64,000 bases of DNA from Gemmobacter serpentinus. Its GTDB lineage: Bacteria > Pseudomonadota > Alphaproteobacteria > Rhodobacterales > Rhodobacteraceae. This document shows positions 38,684-46,632 of this stretch, one piece after another; within the stretch, counting starts at the first letter, position 1, and each line of letters starts with the position of its first letter. A program made the position numbers and the translations under genes. The stretch spans positions 224,380-288,379 of the forward strand of contig NZ_WCHR01000007.1 in assembly GCF_008973825.1 (NCBI RefSeq). Direction: 5' to 3'. The notes under the pieces were generated by a model. The model was given only the letters and a program-made list of their open reading frames with translations, was not told where the DNA came from and made no database searches.

Positions 38684-39174
38684 CCGGAAAGTTCTTTGAA
38701 CCTCAGCGCCGCCTTGACCGGGCGGCGCTGGTCATCGCCTTCGGGCTGGCCGTCGTGGCAGGCGTGATGCTGTGGGACAGCGCACGCCTTGCCGATCTGG
38801 GCGGCTATTCCGGGGTGGGTCCGGCGAGTGTGCCCCGCGTTGTCGCGGCGGTGCTCCTCCTCCTCGCCGTCTGGACCGGGATCGCTGCATTTCGCGGCGA
38901 TTTCCCGGCCCGGCCCCGCCAGGATCCCGGTCCGGTGCTCTGGATTGTCGCGGGCCTGGCCCTGCAACTTTTGCTGCTGCATGTCGCGGGCTTTTCCATC
39001 GCGACCGGCATTCTGTTCGCCCTGACCGCCCGCGCCTTCGGCAAGCGCAACCTCGCCCTGACCCTCCCCGTCGGCATCGCATTGTCGTTTGTCGTCTGGG
39101 TCGTGTTCTCTCAGCTGCTGATGCTGCATCTGCCCGCCGGGCCGCTGGAGCTTCTGTTCTTCCAGAAGGGATAA
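38680..39174 (+). CDS. tctB: Tripartite tricarboxylate transporter, small membrane subunit
   Basis: A 164-residue membrane protein with four hydrophobic segments (about residues 15-32, 50-65, 85-103 and 120-147), typical for TctB. The pattern GPASVPRVVAAVLLLLAVWTG after a glycine-rich turn is characteristic. It sits between tctC (4-bp overlap) and tctA (3-bp gap), completing the transporter in the membrane. Confidence 0.9.
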   Translation: MTGKFFEPQRRLDRAALVIAFGLAVVAGVMLWDSARLADLGGYSGVGPASVPRVVAAVLLLLAVWTGIAAFRGDFPARPRQDPGPVLWIVAGLALQLLLLHVAGFSIATGILFALTARAFGKRNLALTLPVGIALSFVVWVVFSQLLMLHLPAGPLELLFFQKG

Positions 39175-39177
39175 GCC

Positions 39178-40695
39178 ATGGGGGCCTTTGATTTTCTGAT
39201 GCAGGGTCTGGTGACCGCCGCCGACCCGATGATGTTGTTTTACGCGCTGATCGGCGTGACGCTGGGCACGGCTGTGGGCGTTCTGCCCGGCATCGGCCCG
39301 GCGCTGACGGTCGCGCTGCTGTTGCCCGTGACCTACCGCCTGGACCCCGCCGGATCGCTCATCATGTTTGCAGGGATCTATTATGGCGGCATGTATGGCG
39401 GATCGACCACCTCGATCCTGTTGAACACACCCGGCGAAAGCGCCTCGATCATCACCGCATTGGAGGGCAACAAGATGGCCCGACGCGGGCGGGGGGGGCC
39501 AGCTTTGGCCACTGCCGCCATCGGATCCTTTATCGCGGGCCTGATCGCCACGCTGCTTCTGGCCTTCCTTGCACCCTCCATCGTGAAAGTGGCGCTGGTC
39601 TTTGGCCCGCGCGAATATTTCGCCCTGATGGTTCTGGCCTTCGTGACCGTCTCCGCAGCTTTCGGTGATTCCGCGCTGCGCGGGTTGACCTCGCTGTTCC
39701 TCGGCCTGGCTTTGGCCTGTATCGGCATTGACCAGCTTTCCGGTCAGGCGCGGCTTGCCTTCGGCGTGCCGGAGCTGCTGGACGGAGTCGAGGTGACCAC
39801 GCTGGCCGTGGCAATGTTCGCCATTGGCGAGGCATTGGCGATTGCTGGCCAAGGCAAGGTCGGGCGCGAAGAGGTGCTGGCGGTCAAGGGCTCGGTCTGG
39901 ATGACCAAGACCGACTGGAAACGCTCGTGGAAGCCCTGGCTGCGCGGCACCGCCATCGGCTTCCCGATCGGGGCCATGCCTGCGGGCGGCGCCGAGATCG
40001 GCACCTTCCTGAGCTACGCGACCGAGAAGAAACTGACCAAGCACCCCGAGGAGTTTGGCCAAGGCGCCATTGAGGGCGTTGCGGGACCCGAGGCTGCCAA
40101 CAACGCCTCGGCAGCGGGCACCCTGGTGCCGCTGTTGACACTGGGCCTTCCGACCTCGGCCACAGCCGCGATCATGCTCGCGGGCTTCCAGCAGTTCGGT
40201 CTGCAACCGGGGCCGCTGCTGTTTGCGACGAACCCGACGCTGGTCTGGGGCCTGATCGCCTCGCTGCTGATCGCCAATGCCATGCTGCTGGTGCTGAACC
40301 TGCCGCTGATCGGGCTCTGGGTGAAGCTGCTGACCATCCCCCGGCCTTGGCTTTATGCGGGTATCCTGCTCTTCGCGACGCTTGGCACCATCGGCGCCAA
40401 CCCGTCGACCTTTGAGCTGGGGATGCTGTTGGGCTTCGGCGTGCTGGGCTATGTGATGCGACTGTTCGGCTATCCGATCGCGCCCATCGTGGTCGGCCTG
40501 ATCCTTGGCCCCATGGCAGAACAGCAATTGCGCCGGGCGCTGGCGATCAGCCAGGGCGACTGGACGGTGCTGGTGCAATCGCCCATCGCGGCGGTGCTGC
40601 TTGGCATCGCGGCGCTGGCGCTGATCGTGCCGTTGATTCTGCGCCTGCGCGGCAAGGGTGCGGTTCTGTCGCAGCTTGCCGGCGACGAGGATTGA
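39178..40695 (+). CDS. tctA: Tripartite tricarboxylate transporter, large membrane subunit
   Basis: A 505-residue polytopic carrier with about twelve membrane segments. Family signatures are plain: [40 protein letters not shown], and [20 protein letters not shown] followed by [13 protein letters not shown]. It moves the substrate using an ion gradient together with TctB and TctC. It is the last gene of the tctCBA operon, ending 121 bp before a strong bidirectional terminator. Confidence 0.95.
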   Translation: MGAFDFLMQGLVTAADPMMLFYALIGVTLGTAVGVLPGIGPALTVALLLPVTYRLDPAGSLIMFAGIYYGGMYGGSTTSILLNTPGESASIITALEGNKMARRGRGGPALATAAIGSFIAGLIATLLLAFLAPSIVKVALVFGPREYFALMVLAFVTVSAAFGDSALRGLTSLFLGLALACIGIDQLSGQARLAFGVPELLDGVEVTTLAVAMFAIGEALAIAGQGKVGREEVLAVKGSVWMTKTDWKRSWKPWLRGTAIGFPIGAMPAGGAEIGTFLSYATEKKLTKHPEEFGQGAIEGVAGPEAANNASAAGTLVPLLTLGLPTSATAAIMLAGFQQFGLQPGPLLFATNPTLVWGLIASLLIANAMLLVLNLPLIGLWVKLLTIPRPWLYAGILLFATLGTIGANPSTFELGMLLGFGVLGYVMRLFGYPIAPIVVGLILGPMAEQQLRRALAISQGDWTVLVQSPIAAVLLGIAALALIVPLILRLRGKGAVLSQLAGDED

Positions 40696-40816
40696 GCCGG
40701 GGCACGACACCGATTTGAGCAACCTGACGGGGCCTTGCGCAAATGCGCGAGGCCCCATTGCCATCCGCCCCCTGCCCCGCGCCTTCCGCTGTTGGATTCA
40801 CCGGGCCAGAATAGAC

Positions 40817-40852
40817 AAAAGGCCCGCAACCTGTTGGGGTTGCGGGCCTTTT
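40817..40852. terminator. Bidirectional intrinsic terminator (tctA / tRNA-Leu)
   Basis: A perfect 15-bp stem AAAAGGCCCGCAACC paired with GGTTGCGGGCCTTTT, with a 6-nt loop. T runs flank the stem on both strands, so it can end tctCBA from the left and tRNA-Leu from the right. Confidence 0.9.
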
Positions 40853-40858
40853 GTAAAT

Positions 40859-40943
40859 TGGTGCCCAGAAGAGGACTCGAACCTCCACGTCTTGCAACAC
40901 TGGTACCTGAAACCAGCGCGTCTACCAATTCCGCCATCTGGGC
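40859..40943 (-). tRNA. tRNA-Leu (anticodon CAG)
   Basis: On the minus strand a class II tRNA begins GCCCAGA and ends TCTGGGCACCA, with CCA encoded. The D arm contains TTGGTAGACGC. The anticodon arm is CTGGT-TTCAGGT-ACCAG, giving anticodon CAG. A long variable arm and the TTCGAGTCC T loop follow. At 85 nt with a long variable arm it is a leucine tRNA. Confidence 0.97.
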
Positions 40944-40958
40944 GATGTCGTAGGGCGG

Positions 40959-40987
40959 TATCTACGGGTTGTCGCAGGGGGTGTCAA
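40959..40987 (-). promoter_or_regulatory. Promoter of tRNA-Leu
   Basis: On the minus strand, TTGACA (40982-40987) and TAGATA (40959-40964) are separated by exactly 17 bp, with the -10 element 15 bp before the tRNA. This is a near-consensus housekeeping sigma-factor promoter. Confidence 0.75.
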
Positions 40988-41095
40988 CAGCGGTTCGTGA
41001 AAAAAGTTGCGGCCATTTGCGCCTTGTCTGAAAATCCCCTTAAAGCTATGGAGACAAGGAATTTTGCACCATTACCTGACGGGAAGGTCTCGCAG

Positions 41096-42082
41096 ATGAG
41101 CAAGCTTGTCACGATCTATGGCGGTTCGGGTTTCGTCGGCCGTTACATCGCCCGCCGCATGGCACAAGCGGGCTGGCGCGTGCGCGTTGCGACGCGCCGC
41201 CCCAACGAGGCGCTGTTCGTGCGCCCCTATGGTGTTGTGGGTCAGGTCGAGCCGGTTCTGTGCAATATCCGCGATGAGGCCAGCGTGCGCGCCGCCCTTC
41301 AGGGTGCCGATGCGGTGGTGAATTGCGTGGGCCTGCTGAATGCCGTGGGCAAGAACACCTTCGACGCCCTGCAGTCCGAGGGTGCCGCGCGCGTGGCCCG
41401 CCTGGCCGCCGCAGAAGGCGTGCAGCATCTGGTGCATATCTCGGCCATCGGCGCGGATGCGGGCAGCGACAGCGACTATTCCCGCACCAAGGGCGAGGGC
41501 GAGGCGGCTGTTCTGGCAAACTTCCCCTCTGCCGTGATCCTGCGGCCTTCGGTCCTGTTCGGCAATGAGGACAAGTTCTTCAACCGTCTGGGCCTGATCG
41601 CCCGCATGAGCCCGGTCATGCCGGTCTTCGGGGCGGAATCGAAATTCCAGCCGGCCTATGTCGAGGACGTCGCGGCCGCCGCCGTGATGGGCGCAACCGG
41701 CGAGGCTGCGCCCGGCATCTATGAACTGGGCGGGCCGGATGTCGAAACGCTTGCCGATCTGACCCGCGCAACGGCCACCATCGTCAACCGCCGTCGTCTG
41801 GCGCTGCCGCTGCCGCGTTTTGTCGGTCGTCTGATTGCTTTCGGCTTTGGCACCTTGCAGACACTGTCCGGCGGCCTGATCGAGAACAAGATCCTGACCG
41901 CAGACCAGTTGAAGAACCTCTACCGCGACAATGTTGTGGCACCGGGTGCCAAGGGCTTTGCCGATCTGGGTATCACGCCCACGGCCTATGCTGCCGTGCT
42001 GCCGGATTACATGTGGCCCTATCGCCCCTCTGGTCAGTTCGACGCGATCAAGGCCTCGGCGAAGAACGTGCGCAAAGCCTGA
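41096..42082 (+). CDS. Complex I NDUFA9-subunit-like NAD(P)-binding protein
   Basis: A 328-residue atypical short-chain dehydrogenase. The Rossmann motif VTIYGGSGFVGRYIARRMAQ lies at the start, followed by ADAVVNCVGLLNAVGKNTFD and LVHISAIGAD with a later YSRTKGEGE. This matches the NDUFA9-like family, whose eukaryotic member is an accessory subunit of respiratory complex I; bacterial members also resemble ubiquinone-synthesis helpers. It ends 3 bp before uppP, so the two are probably one operon. ATG 41096 has GGAAGG upstream. Confidence 0.87.
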   Translation: MSKLVTIYGGSGFVGRYIARRMAQAGWRVRVATRRPNEALFVRPYGVVGQVEPVLCNIRDEASVRAALQGADAVVNCVGLLNAVGKNTFDALQSEGAARVARLAAAEGVQHLVHISAIGADAGSDSDYSRTKGEGEAAVLANFPSAVILRPSVLFGNEDKFFNRLGLIARMSPVMPVFGAESKFQPAYVEDVAAAAVMGATGEAAPGIYELGGPDVETLADLTRATATIVNRRRLALPLPRFVGRLIAFGFGTLQTLSGGLIENKILTADQLKNLYRDNVVAPGAKGFADLGITPTAYAAVLPDYMWPYRPSGQFDAIKASAKNVRKA

Positions 42083-42085
42083 TCC

Positions 42086-42892
42086 ATGGCCGACCAATCG
42101 CTGCTGAGTGCTGCCTTTCTGGGACTTCTGGAAGGGCTGACCGAGTTCATTCCGGTATCATCCACCGGACATATCCTGCTGGCCGGGCATTTCCTTGGCT
42201 TTGAAAGCGCAGGCAAAAGTTTCGAGGTGGTGATCCAGCTTGGTGCCGTGCTGGCAGTGCTGTCGGTCTATGCAACGCGGCTTTGGGCGGTGTTTTCCAA
42301 CGCGCATCGTGACCCCAAGGCGATGCGCTTCATCATTGCGGTGCTGCTGGCCTTCTTCCCTGCGGTGGTGATCGGCGTTCTGGCGCATGACTTCATCAAG
42401 ACAGTGCTGTTTGAATCGCCGATGCTGATCGCGATCAACCTGATCCTTGGTGGCATCGTGCTGCTGGTGGTGGACCGGATGACGCTGGCACCGCGCTATG
42501 ATGACGCGATGGATGTTCCGCTGGGCACCGCGCTGAAGATCGGCTTCATCCAATGCCTTGCGATGATCCCGGGGGTCAGCCGCTCGGGATCGACCATCGT
42601 GGGTGCGTTGCTGCTGGGCGTGTCGAAACGCGGCGCGGCCGAATTTTCCTTCTTTCTCTCGATGCCGACCATGGCGGGCGCCTTCGCCTATGACCTGTGG
42701 AAGAACCGCGATGTGCTGGACGCCAATGCCCTGACCGAGATCGGTATCGGCTTTGCCATGGCGCTGATTTCGGCGGTATTCGTGGTGAAGGGTTTGCTCA
42801 ACTACGTCTCACGCCACGGCTATGCCCTGTTTGGCTGGTGGAGAATCGTTGTCGGCCTCGTGGCCGCAGGCGCACTTTTGCTGGGTTTTTAG
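42086..42892 (+). CDS. uppP: Undecaprenyl-diphosphatase
   Basis: A 268-residue integral membrane phosphatase (BacA/UppP) that regenerates undecaprenyl phosphate, the lipid carrier for peptidoglycan and other envelope polymers, and can confer bacitracin resistance. Both active-site regions are intact: [16 protein letters not shown] and [19 protein letters not shown]. About eight hydrophobic segments are seen, with family-typical length. It follows the NDUFA9-like gene with a 3-bp gap. Confidence 0.96.
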   Translation: MADQSLLSAAFLGLLEGLTEFIPVSSTGHILLAGHFLGFESAGKSFEVVIQLGAVLAVLSVYATRLWAVFSNAHRDPKAMRFIIAVLLAFFPAVVIGVLAHDFIKTVLFESPMLIAINLILGGIVLLVVDRMTLAPRYDDAMDVPLGTALKIGFIQCLAMIPGVSRSGSTIVGALLLGVSKRGAAEFSFFLSMPTMAGAFAYDLWKNRDVLDANALTEIGIGFAMALISAVFVVKGLLNYVSRHGYALFGWWRIVVGLVAAGALLLGF

Positions 42893-42972
42893 GCAGAACG
42901 GGAACTCTTGCTGACCTATTCTCAGGGGAATTTTAGTGATTACTTCGCCACCAAGGCAGAAATCATCAAAAT

Positions 42973-42991
42973 AAGTCAATATTGCTGACTT
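42973..42991. promoter_or_regulatory. Inverted repeat upstream of gltD
   Basis: AAGTCA-N7-TGACTT has perfect 6-bp arms in an AT-rich stretch 64 bp before gltD, inside the 162-bp gap after uppP. AT-rich symmetric sites of this sort are common for amino-acid-responsive regulators, including Lrp-type proteins, but which one binds is unknown. Confidence 0.35.
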
Positions 42992-43054
42992 TTATTCAGA
43001 TTCCGACTGGCGTATCCAGATCTCACCCACCGAATGACTTAGGGAGGCGAGACT

Positions 43055-44491
43055 ATGGCCAAGGAACGGATGCTTCAGTTTGTCACCGTTGATCGGGAAA
43101 TGCCCGAGAAGCGTCCCGCCAATCTGCGCTCCCAGGACTTCCACGAGATTTACCGGGAATTTGCGGCACAGAAGGCTGCCGAACAGGCCAGCCGCTGCAG
43201 CCAATGCGGCGTGCCCTATTGCCAGTCGCACTGTCCGCTGCACAACAACATCCCGGACTGGCTGCGCATGACCGCCGAGGGGCGTCTGGAAGAGGCCTAT
43301 CAGATCAGCCAATCGACCAATACCTTCCCCGAGATCTGCGGCCGCATCTGCCCGCAAGACCGCCTCTGCGAAGGGAATTGCGTGATCGAACAGTCTGGCC
43401 ACGGCACCGTGACCATTGGCTCGGTCGAGAAATATGTGACCGATACGGCCTGGGAAAACGGTTGGGTCCAGCCGATCCGTCCGGTGATGGAACGCACGGA
43501 AAGCATCGGGATTATCGGTGCGGGCCCGGGCGGCCTTGCTGCCGCCGACATGCTGCGCCGCAAGGGGTTTCAGGTCACCGTCTATGACCGCTACGACCGC
43601 GCGGGCGGCTTGCTGACATATGGCATTCCGGGCTTCAAACTGGAAAAGCCGGTGGTGATGCAGCGCATCGAACAACTGGAGGCCTCGGGCGTGCAATTCG
43701 TGATGAATTGCAAGGTCGGCGAGGATCTCAGCTTTGACGCGATCCGCGGCCAGCATGACGCGGTGCTGATCGCAACGGGCGTTTACAAGATGCGCGATGT
43801 CGGCGGGCCGGGCGTGGGCCAGAAGGGTATCGTGCAGGCGCTGGATTACCTGACCGCCTCCAATCGCAAGAGTTTTGGCGATGAGGTCGAGGCCTTCGAC
43901 AATGGCGATCTGAATGCCAGCGGCAAGCGGGTGGTGGTGATCGGCGGCGGCGATACCGCAATGGATTGCCTGCGCACCGCGATCCGTCAGGGTGCCACCT
44001 CGGTGAAATGCCTCTATCGTCGCGACCGCGCCAATATGCCGGGCAGCCAGCGTGAAACCCAGAATGCCGAGGAAGAAGGCGTTGATTTCGCATGGTTGAC
44101 CGCGCCCAAGGCTTTTACCGGCAATGGCTCGGTCGAAGGCGTGCTGGTGCAGAAGATGCGTCTTGGTGCCCCTGATGCCTCCGGTCGTCAGATGCCCGAG
44201 GTGATCGAGGGCGCGGATTACGTCGAACCCGCCGATCTCGTGGTGACAGCCCTCGGTTTTGAGCCCGAGGCCCTGCCCGCGCTGTGGAATGTGCCCGAAC
44301 TGACGGTGACCCGCTGGGGCACCATCAAGGCCGATTTCCGCACCCATCAGACCGCCCTGCCCGGCGTGTTTGCCGTGGGCGATATCGTGCGTGGCGCAAG
44401 CCTTGTAGTCTGGGCGATCCGCGACGGGCGCGAAGCCGCCGATGCGATTGCCGACTATCTGGCCCAACCCGCGAGCGTTGCGGCAGAATAA
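43055..44491 (+). CDS. gltD: Glutamate synthase (NADPH) small subunit
   Basis: A 478-residue flavoprotein that passes electrons from NADPH to the large subunit for glutamate synthesis from glutamine and 2-oxoglutarate. N-terminal cysteine motifs for two [4Fe-4S] clusters are present (CSQCGVPYCQSHCPLHN and CGRICPQDRLCEGNC). The FAD fold is IGIIGAGPGGLAAADMLRR and the NADPH fold is VVVIGGGDTAMDCLRTAIRQ. AGGGAGG precedes the ATG. gltB is not adjacent but lies 2.1 kb downstream on the same strand, behind three other genes. Confidence 0.96.
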   Translation: MAKERMLQFVTVDREMPEKRPANLRSQDFHEIYREFAAQKAAEQASRCSQCGVPYCQSHCPLHNNIPDWLRMTAEGRLEEAYQISQSTNTFPEICGRICPQDRLCEGNCVIEQSGHGTVTIGSVEKYVTDTAWENGWVQPIRPVMERTESIGIIGAGPGGLAAADMLRRKGFQVTVYDRYDRAGGLLTYGIPGFKLEKPVVMQRIEQLEASGVQFVMNCKVGEDLSFDAIRGQHDAVLIATGVYKMRDVGGPGVGQKGIVQALDYLTASNRKSFGDEVEAFDNGDLNASGKRVVVIGGGDTAMDCLRTAIRQGATSVKCLYRRDRANMPGSQRETQNAEEEGVDFAWLTAPKAFTGNGSVEGVLVQKMRLGAPDASGRQMPEVIEGADYVEPADLVVTALGFEPEALPALWNVPELTVTRWGTIKADFRTHQTALPGVFAVGDIVRGASLVVWAIRDGREAADAIADYLAQPASVAAE

Positions 44492-44613
44492 GCCAAGGCA
44501 GGCCGGGCAAGGGGCCACCCCCCCCGGACCTGTCCAAACAGACTGCACGCGCCGCTCAAGGCGCGCGCGCCTATGACCCGACAATCCAACCCGACAGAGG
44601 AAAGACCGGCACG

Positions 44614-45444
44614 ATGACCCAGGCGGCGCGACATCAGGCAAGCAAGGCGGCGGCAACGCCCGGCCCTGCCGTGCCCGAAGCGGCACCGCCTGCGCGCCGC
44701 CCCGATGTGCTGATCGAGCCTCTGCGCGATGACGCGCGGCTGCGGGTCTGGCGTCATCGCGGCACAAGCCAGCGTTTGGTTGTGTGCTTTTCCGGGGTCG
44801 GACGTCTGGCCACGCAACCGCCCCGGCTGGAATTTGCCAAGACTGCCAGCGGATCGGGGCGCGATCATGTGCTGTTCATCGCCGACCCGGCGCGCAGCTG
44901 GCTGAATGCCCCCGGCCTGATCGAAGAGATCGCGGGGCTGGTGGAGACCGAGGCCGCCCGGATCGGTGCGGCGCAGGTCGTGGCGATGGGGCATTCGCTG
45001 GGCGGGTTTTCGGCGCTGGTGCTGGGGGGCTTCACCAAGGTGGATGTGGCCTTGGCCATGTCACCGCAATATTCGGTCGCGCCCGATCTGGTGCCGGATG
45101 AACCCCGCTGGATGGGATTTCGCAACAAGATCACGGAGTGGCGCATCCGCCAGGCGGGCGATCACATGAATGCCGCCACCGATCATGTGGTGATCTTTGG
45201 CCGCGCGGGGCGCGAGGCCCCGCAGCGCCGCCTGATGCGGCCCGCAGCCAATGTCGCCTGCTATCTTCTGCCGCGCGTGCGCCATGACAGCGTGGTGCGG
45301 CTGCATGAGGCGGGCGTGCTGGACGAGGTGGTGCAACTGGCCTTTGACGGCCGCAAACGGCGGCTGCGGCAGTTGCTGGCGGAGCGGATGAAGGCCAGTC
45401 AGGTTTCGGTGGATGCGGCGCAAGCCGGGGAGGATGCAGCGTGA
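44614..45444 (+). CDS. Alpha/beta-hydrolase-fold protein between gltD and gltB
   Basis: A 276-residue protein. After a low-complexity Ala/Pro-rich N-terminus (about residues 1-30) comes a hydrolase-like fold: RLVVCFSGVGRLA, VVAMGHSLGGFSALVLGG with a nucleophile elbow GHSLG, and a late histidine in RVRHDSVVRLHEAG. No signal peptide is present. ATG 44614 has GAGGAAAG upstream. Its stop overlaps the GTG of the next gene, so the genes between gltD and gltB are coupled. The substrate is unknown. Confidence 0.7.
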   Translation: MTQAARHQASKAAATPGPAVPEAAPPARRPDVLIEPLRDDARLRVWRHRGTSQRLVVCFSGVGRLATQPPRLEFAKTASGSGRDHVLFIADPARSWLNAPGLIEEIAGLVETEAARIGAAQVVAMGHSLGGFSALVLGGFTKVDVALAMSPQYSVAPDLVPDEPRWMGFRNKITEWRIRQAGDHMNAATDHVVIFGRAGREAPQRRLMRPAANVACYLLPRVRHDSVVRLHEAGVLDEVVQLAFDGRKRRLRQLLAERMKASQVSVDAAQAGEDAA

Positions 45445-46172
45445 AACGGTTTCTGATCCTGACGGGCTTTGCCCTTTTCGGCATCACCCTTACCAGCGCA
45501 TCACCGCTGCAGGCAGCCGGTTTCAAGGCCCCCGAGGGCTGTGAAGCCTTCATGACGGTGCAGTCGCGCGGCTGCCGGGTATCGAACCATTACCGCTGCA
45601 CCGCCGATCAGGCGGGCGATCAATGGCGCGCGGATTTCGATCAGGAGGGGATCTTTTTCCTCAGCCGGATCAACCGCGAGACCGAATGGGTCGAAAGCTA
45701 CAACTTCAACCCGACGGTGCGGCAATCTCTGGCCGCCAACCCGGCAGACCCCGCCCGGTTTTCCGAACTGGTGGCAAGCGGGCACGACGATTTCGACTTT
45801 TGGCTGGAACGCGATGATGGCACCCGCAGCCATGTCACCGGCTTTGACAAACTGACCGGCAAGACCATCACCATTGACGGTGTGGCCCTGCCGCAGACCG
45901 AATACGCCTATGAAGAGGTCGACCCGGAGGGCAATGTTCTGGGCAAGGCGCGCGGACGCGAATATATCCATCCTGAATGGCGGATGTTCTTTTCCGGCCC
46001 GTCTGAGCATTGGGACGGGCAGGATTGGGTGCCGATGGATGGCAGCCCGGTGCAGTTCATCCAGCCGGGCGAGCCCGGTTTTGGCGCGACGCAACCGATC
46101 TTTGAATGCGGGGCGCTGATGTCCGAAGCCCCGCTGGACCGTCTGTTGCAGCAGGTGCGCCATGAACGCTGA
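45441..46172 (+). CDS. Exported protein of unknown function
   Basis: A 243-residue protein with a signal peptide (FLILTGFALFGITLTSASPL, cleavage probably after LQA), so probably periplasmic. The mature part is beta-rich, with conserved-looking cysteines in GCEAFMTVQSRGCRVSNHYRC that could form disulfides, and a C-terminal region containing REYIHPEWRMFFSG. I do not recognise the family. It starts at a GTG overlapping the preceding stop (GTGA) and overlaps the next gene by 11 bp, placing it firmly in the gltD-gltB run. Confidence 0.7.
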   Translation: MKRFLILTGFALFGITLTSASPLQAAGFKAPEGCEAFMTVQSRGCRVSNHYRCTADQAGDQWRADFDQEGIFFLSRINRETEWVESYNFNPTVRQSLAANPADPARFSELVASGHDDFDFWLERDDGTRSHVTGFDKLTGKTITIDGVALPQTEYAYEEVDPEGNVLGKARGREYIHPEWRMFFSGPSEHWDGQDWVPMDGSPVQFIQPGEPGFGATQPIFECGALMSEAPLDRLLQQVRHER

Positions 46173-46632
46173 GATGATCACCGGCCGCTCCGGCCAATGT
46201 CTGTGCGGCGGGGTGCGCATTCATGCGGCAAGCCTGCCTGCGCATATGCATGCCTGCCATTGCAGCATGTGCCGCCGCAACTCTGGCTCGGCGGGCATGA
46301 CGGTGGTCGTGGCCCATGCCGATCTGCGCATCGAGGGCGCGGAACATATCACCACCTACCCATCCTCGGATTGGGCCGCGCGGTCATTCTGCGCGCGGTG
46401 CGGGGCGGGTCTCTGGTATCGCCTGACCGTGCCCGATGCCGAGACCGCCGATTACTTTCTGTCCGTCGGAATTCTGGATGATCTCACCGGGCTGAGCCTG
46501 AACCAGGAGATCTATATTGACCAGAAACCCGCCGGATACGCCTTTGCAGGCGATCACGACAGACTGACCGGGGACGAGTTCGAGGCCCTGTTGCAAGCCA
46601 GCCCAGAAGGAGTGAGCCATGACGATCTATGA
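46162..46632 (+). CDS. GFA-family (CENP-V-like) zinc protein
   Basis: A 156-residue GFA-domain protein. Zinc ligands follow the family pattern: GQCLCGGVRIHA, then ACHCSMCRRNSGS, then FCARCGAGLWYR. The family was named after glutathione-dependent formaldehyde-activating enzyme, but most members have unknown substrates. It overlaps the preceding gene by 11 bp and gltB by 14 bp, so its translation is probably linked to gltB. ATG 46174 is an alternative start. Confidence 0.88.
   Translation: MNAEMITGRSGQCLCGGVRIHAASLPAHMHACHCSMCRRNSGSAGMTVVVAHADLRIEGAEHITTYPSSDWAARSFCARCGAGLWYRLTVPDAETADYFLSVGILDDLTGLSLNQEIYIDQKPAGYAFAGDHDRLTGDEFEALLQASPEGVSHDDL

Noticed and set aside
42992..44767. A 591-codon minus-strand open frame
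   Set aside because: Antisense of gltD and the following intergenic region; no signals or domain.
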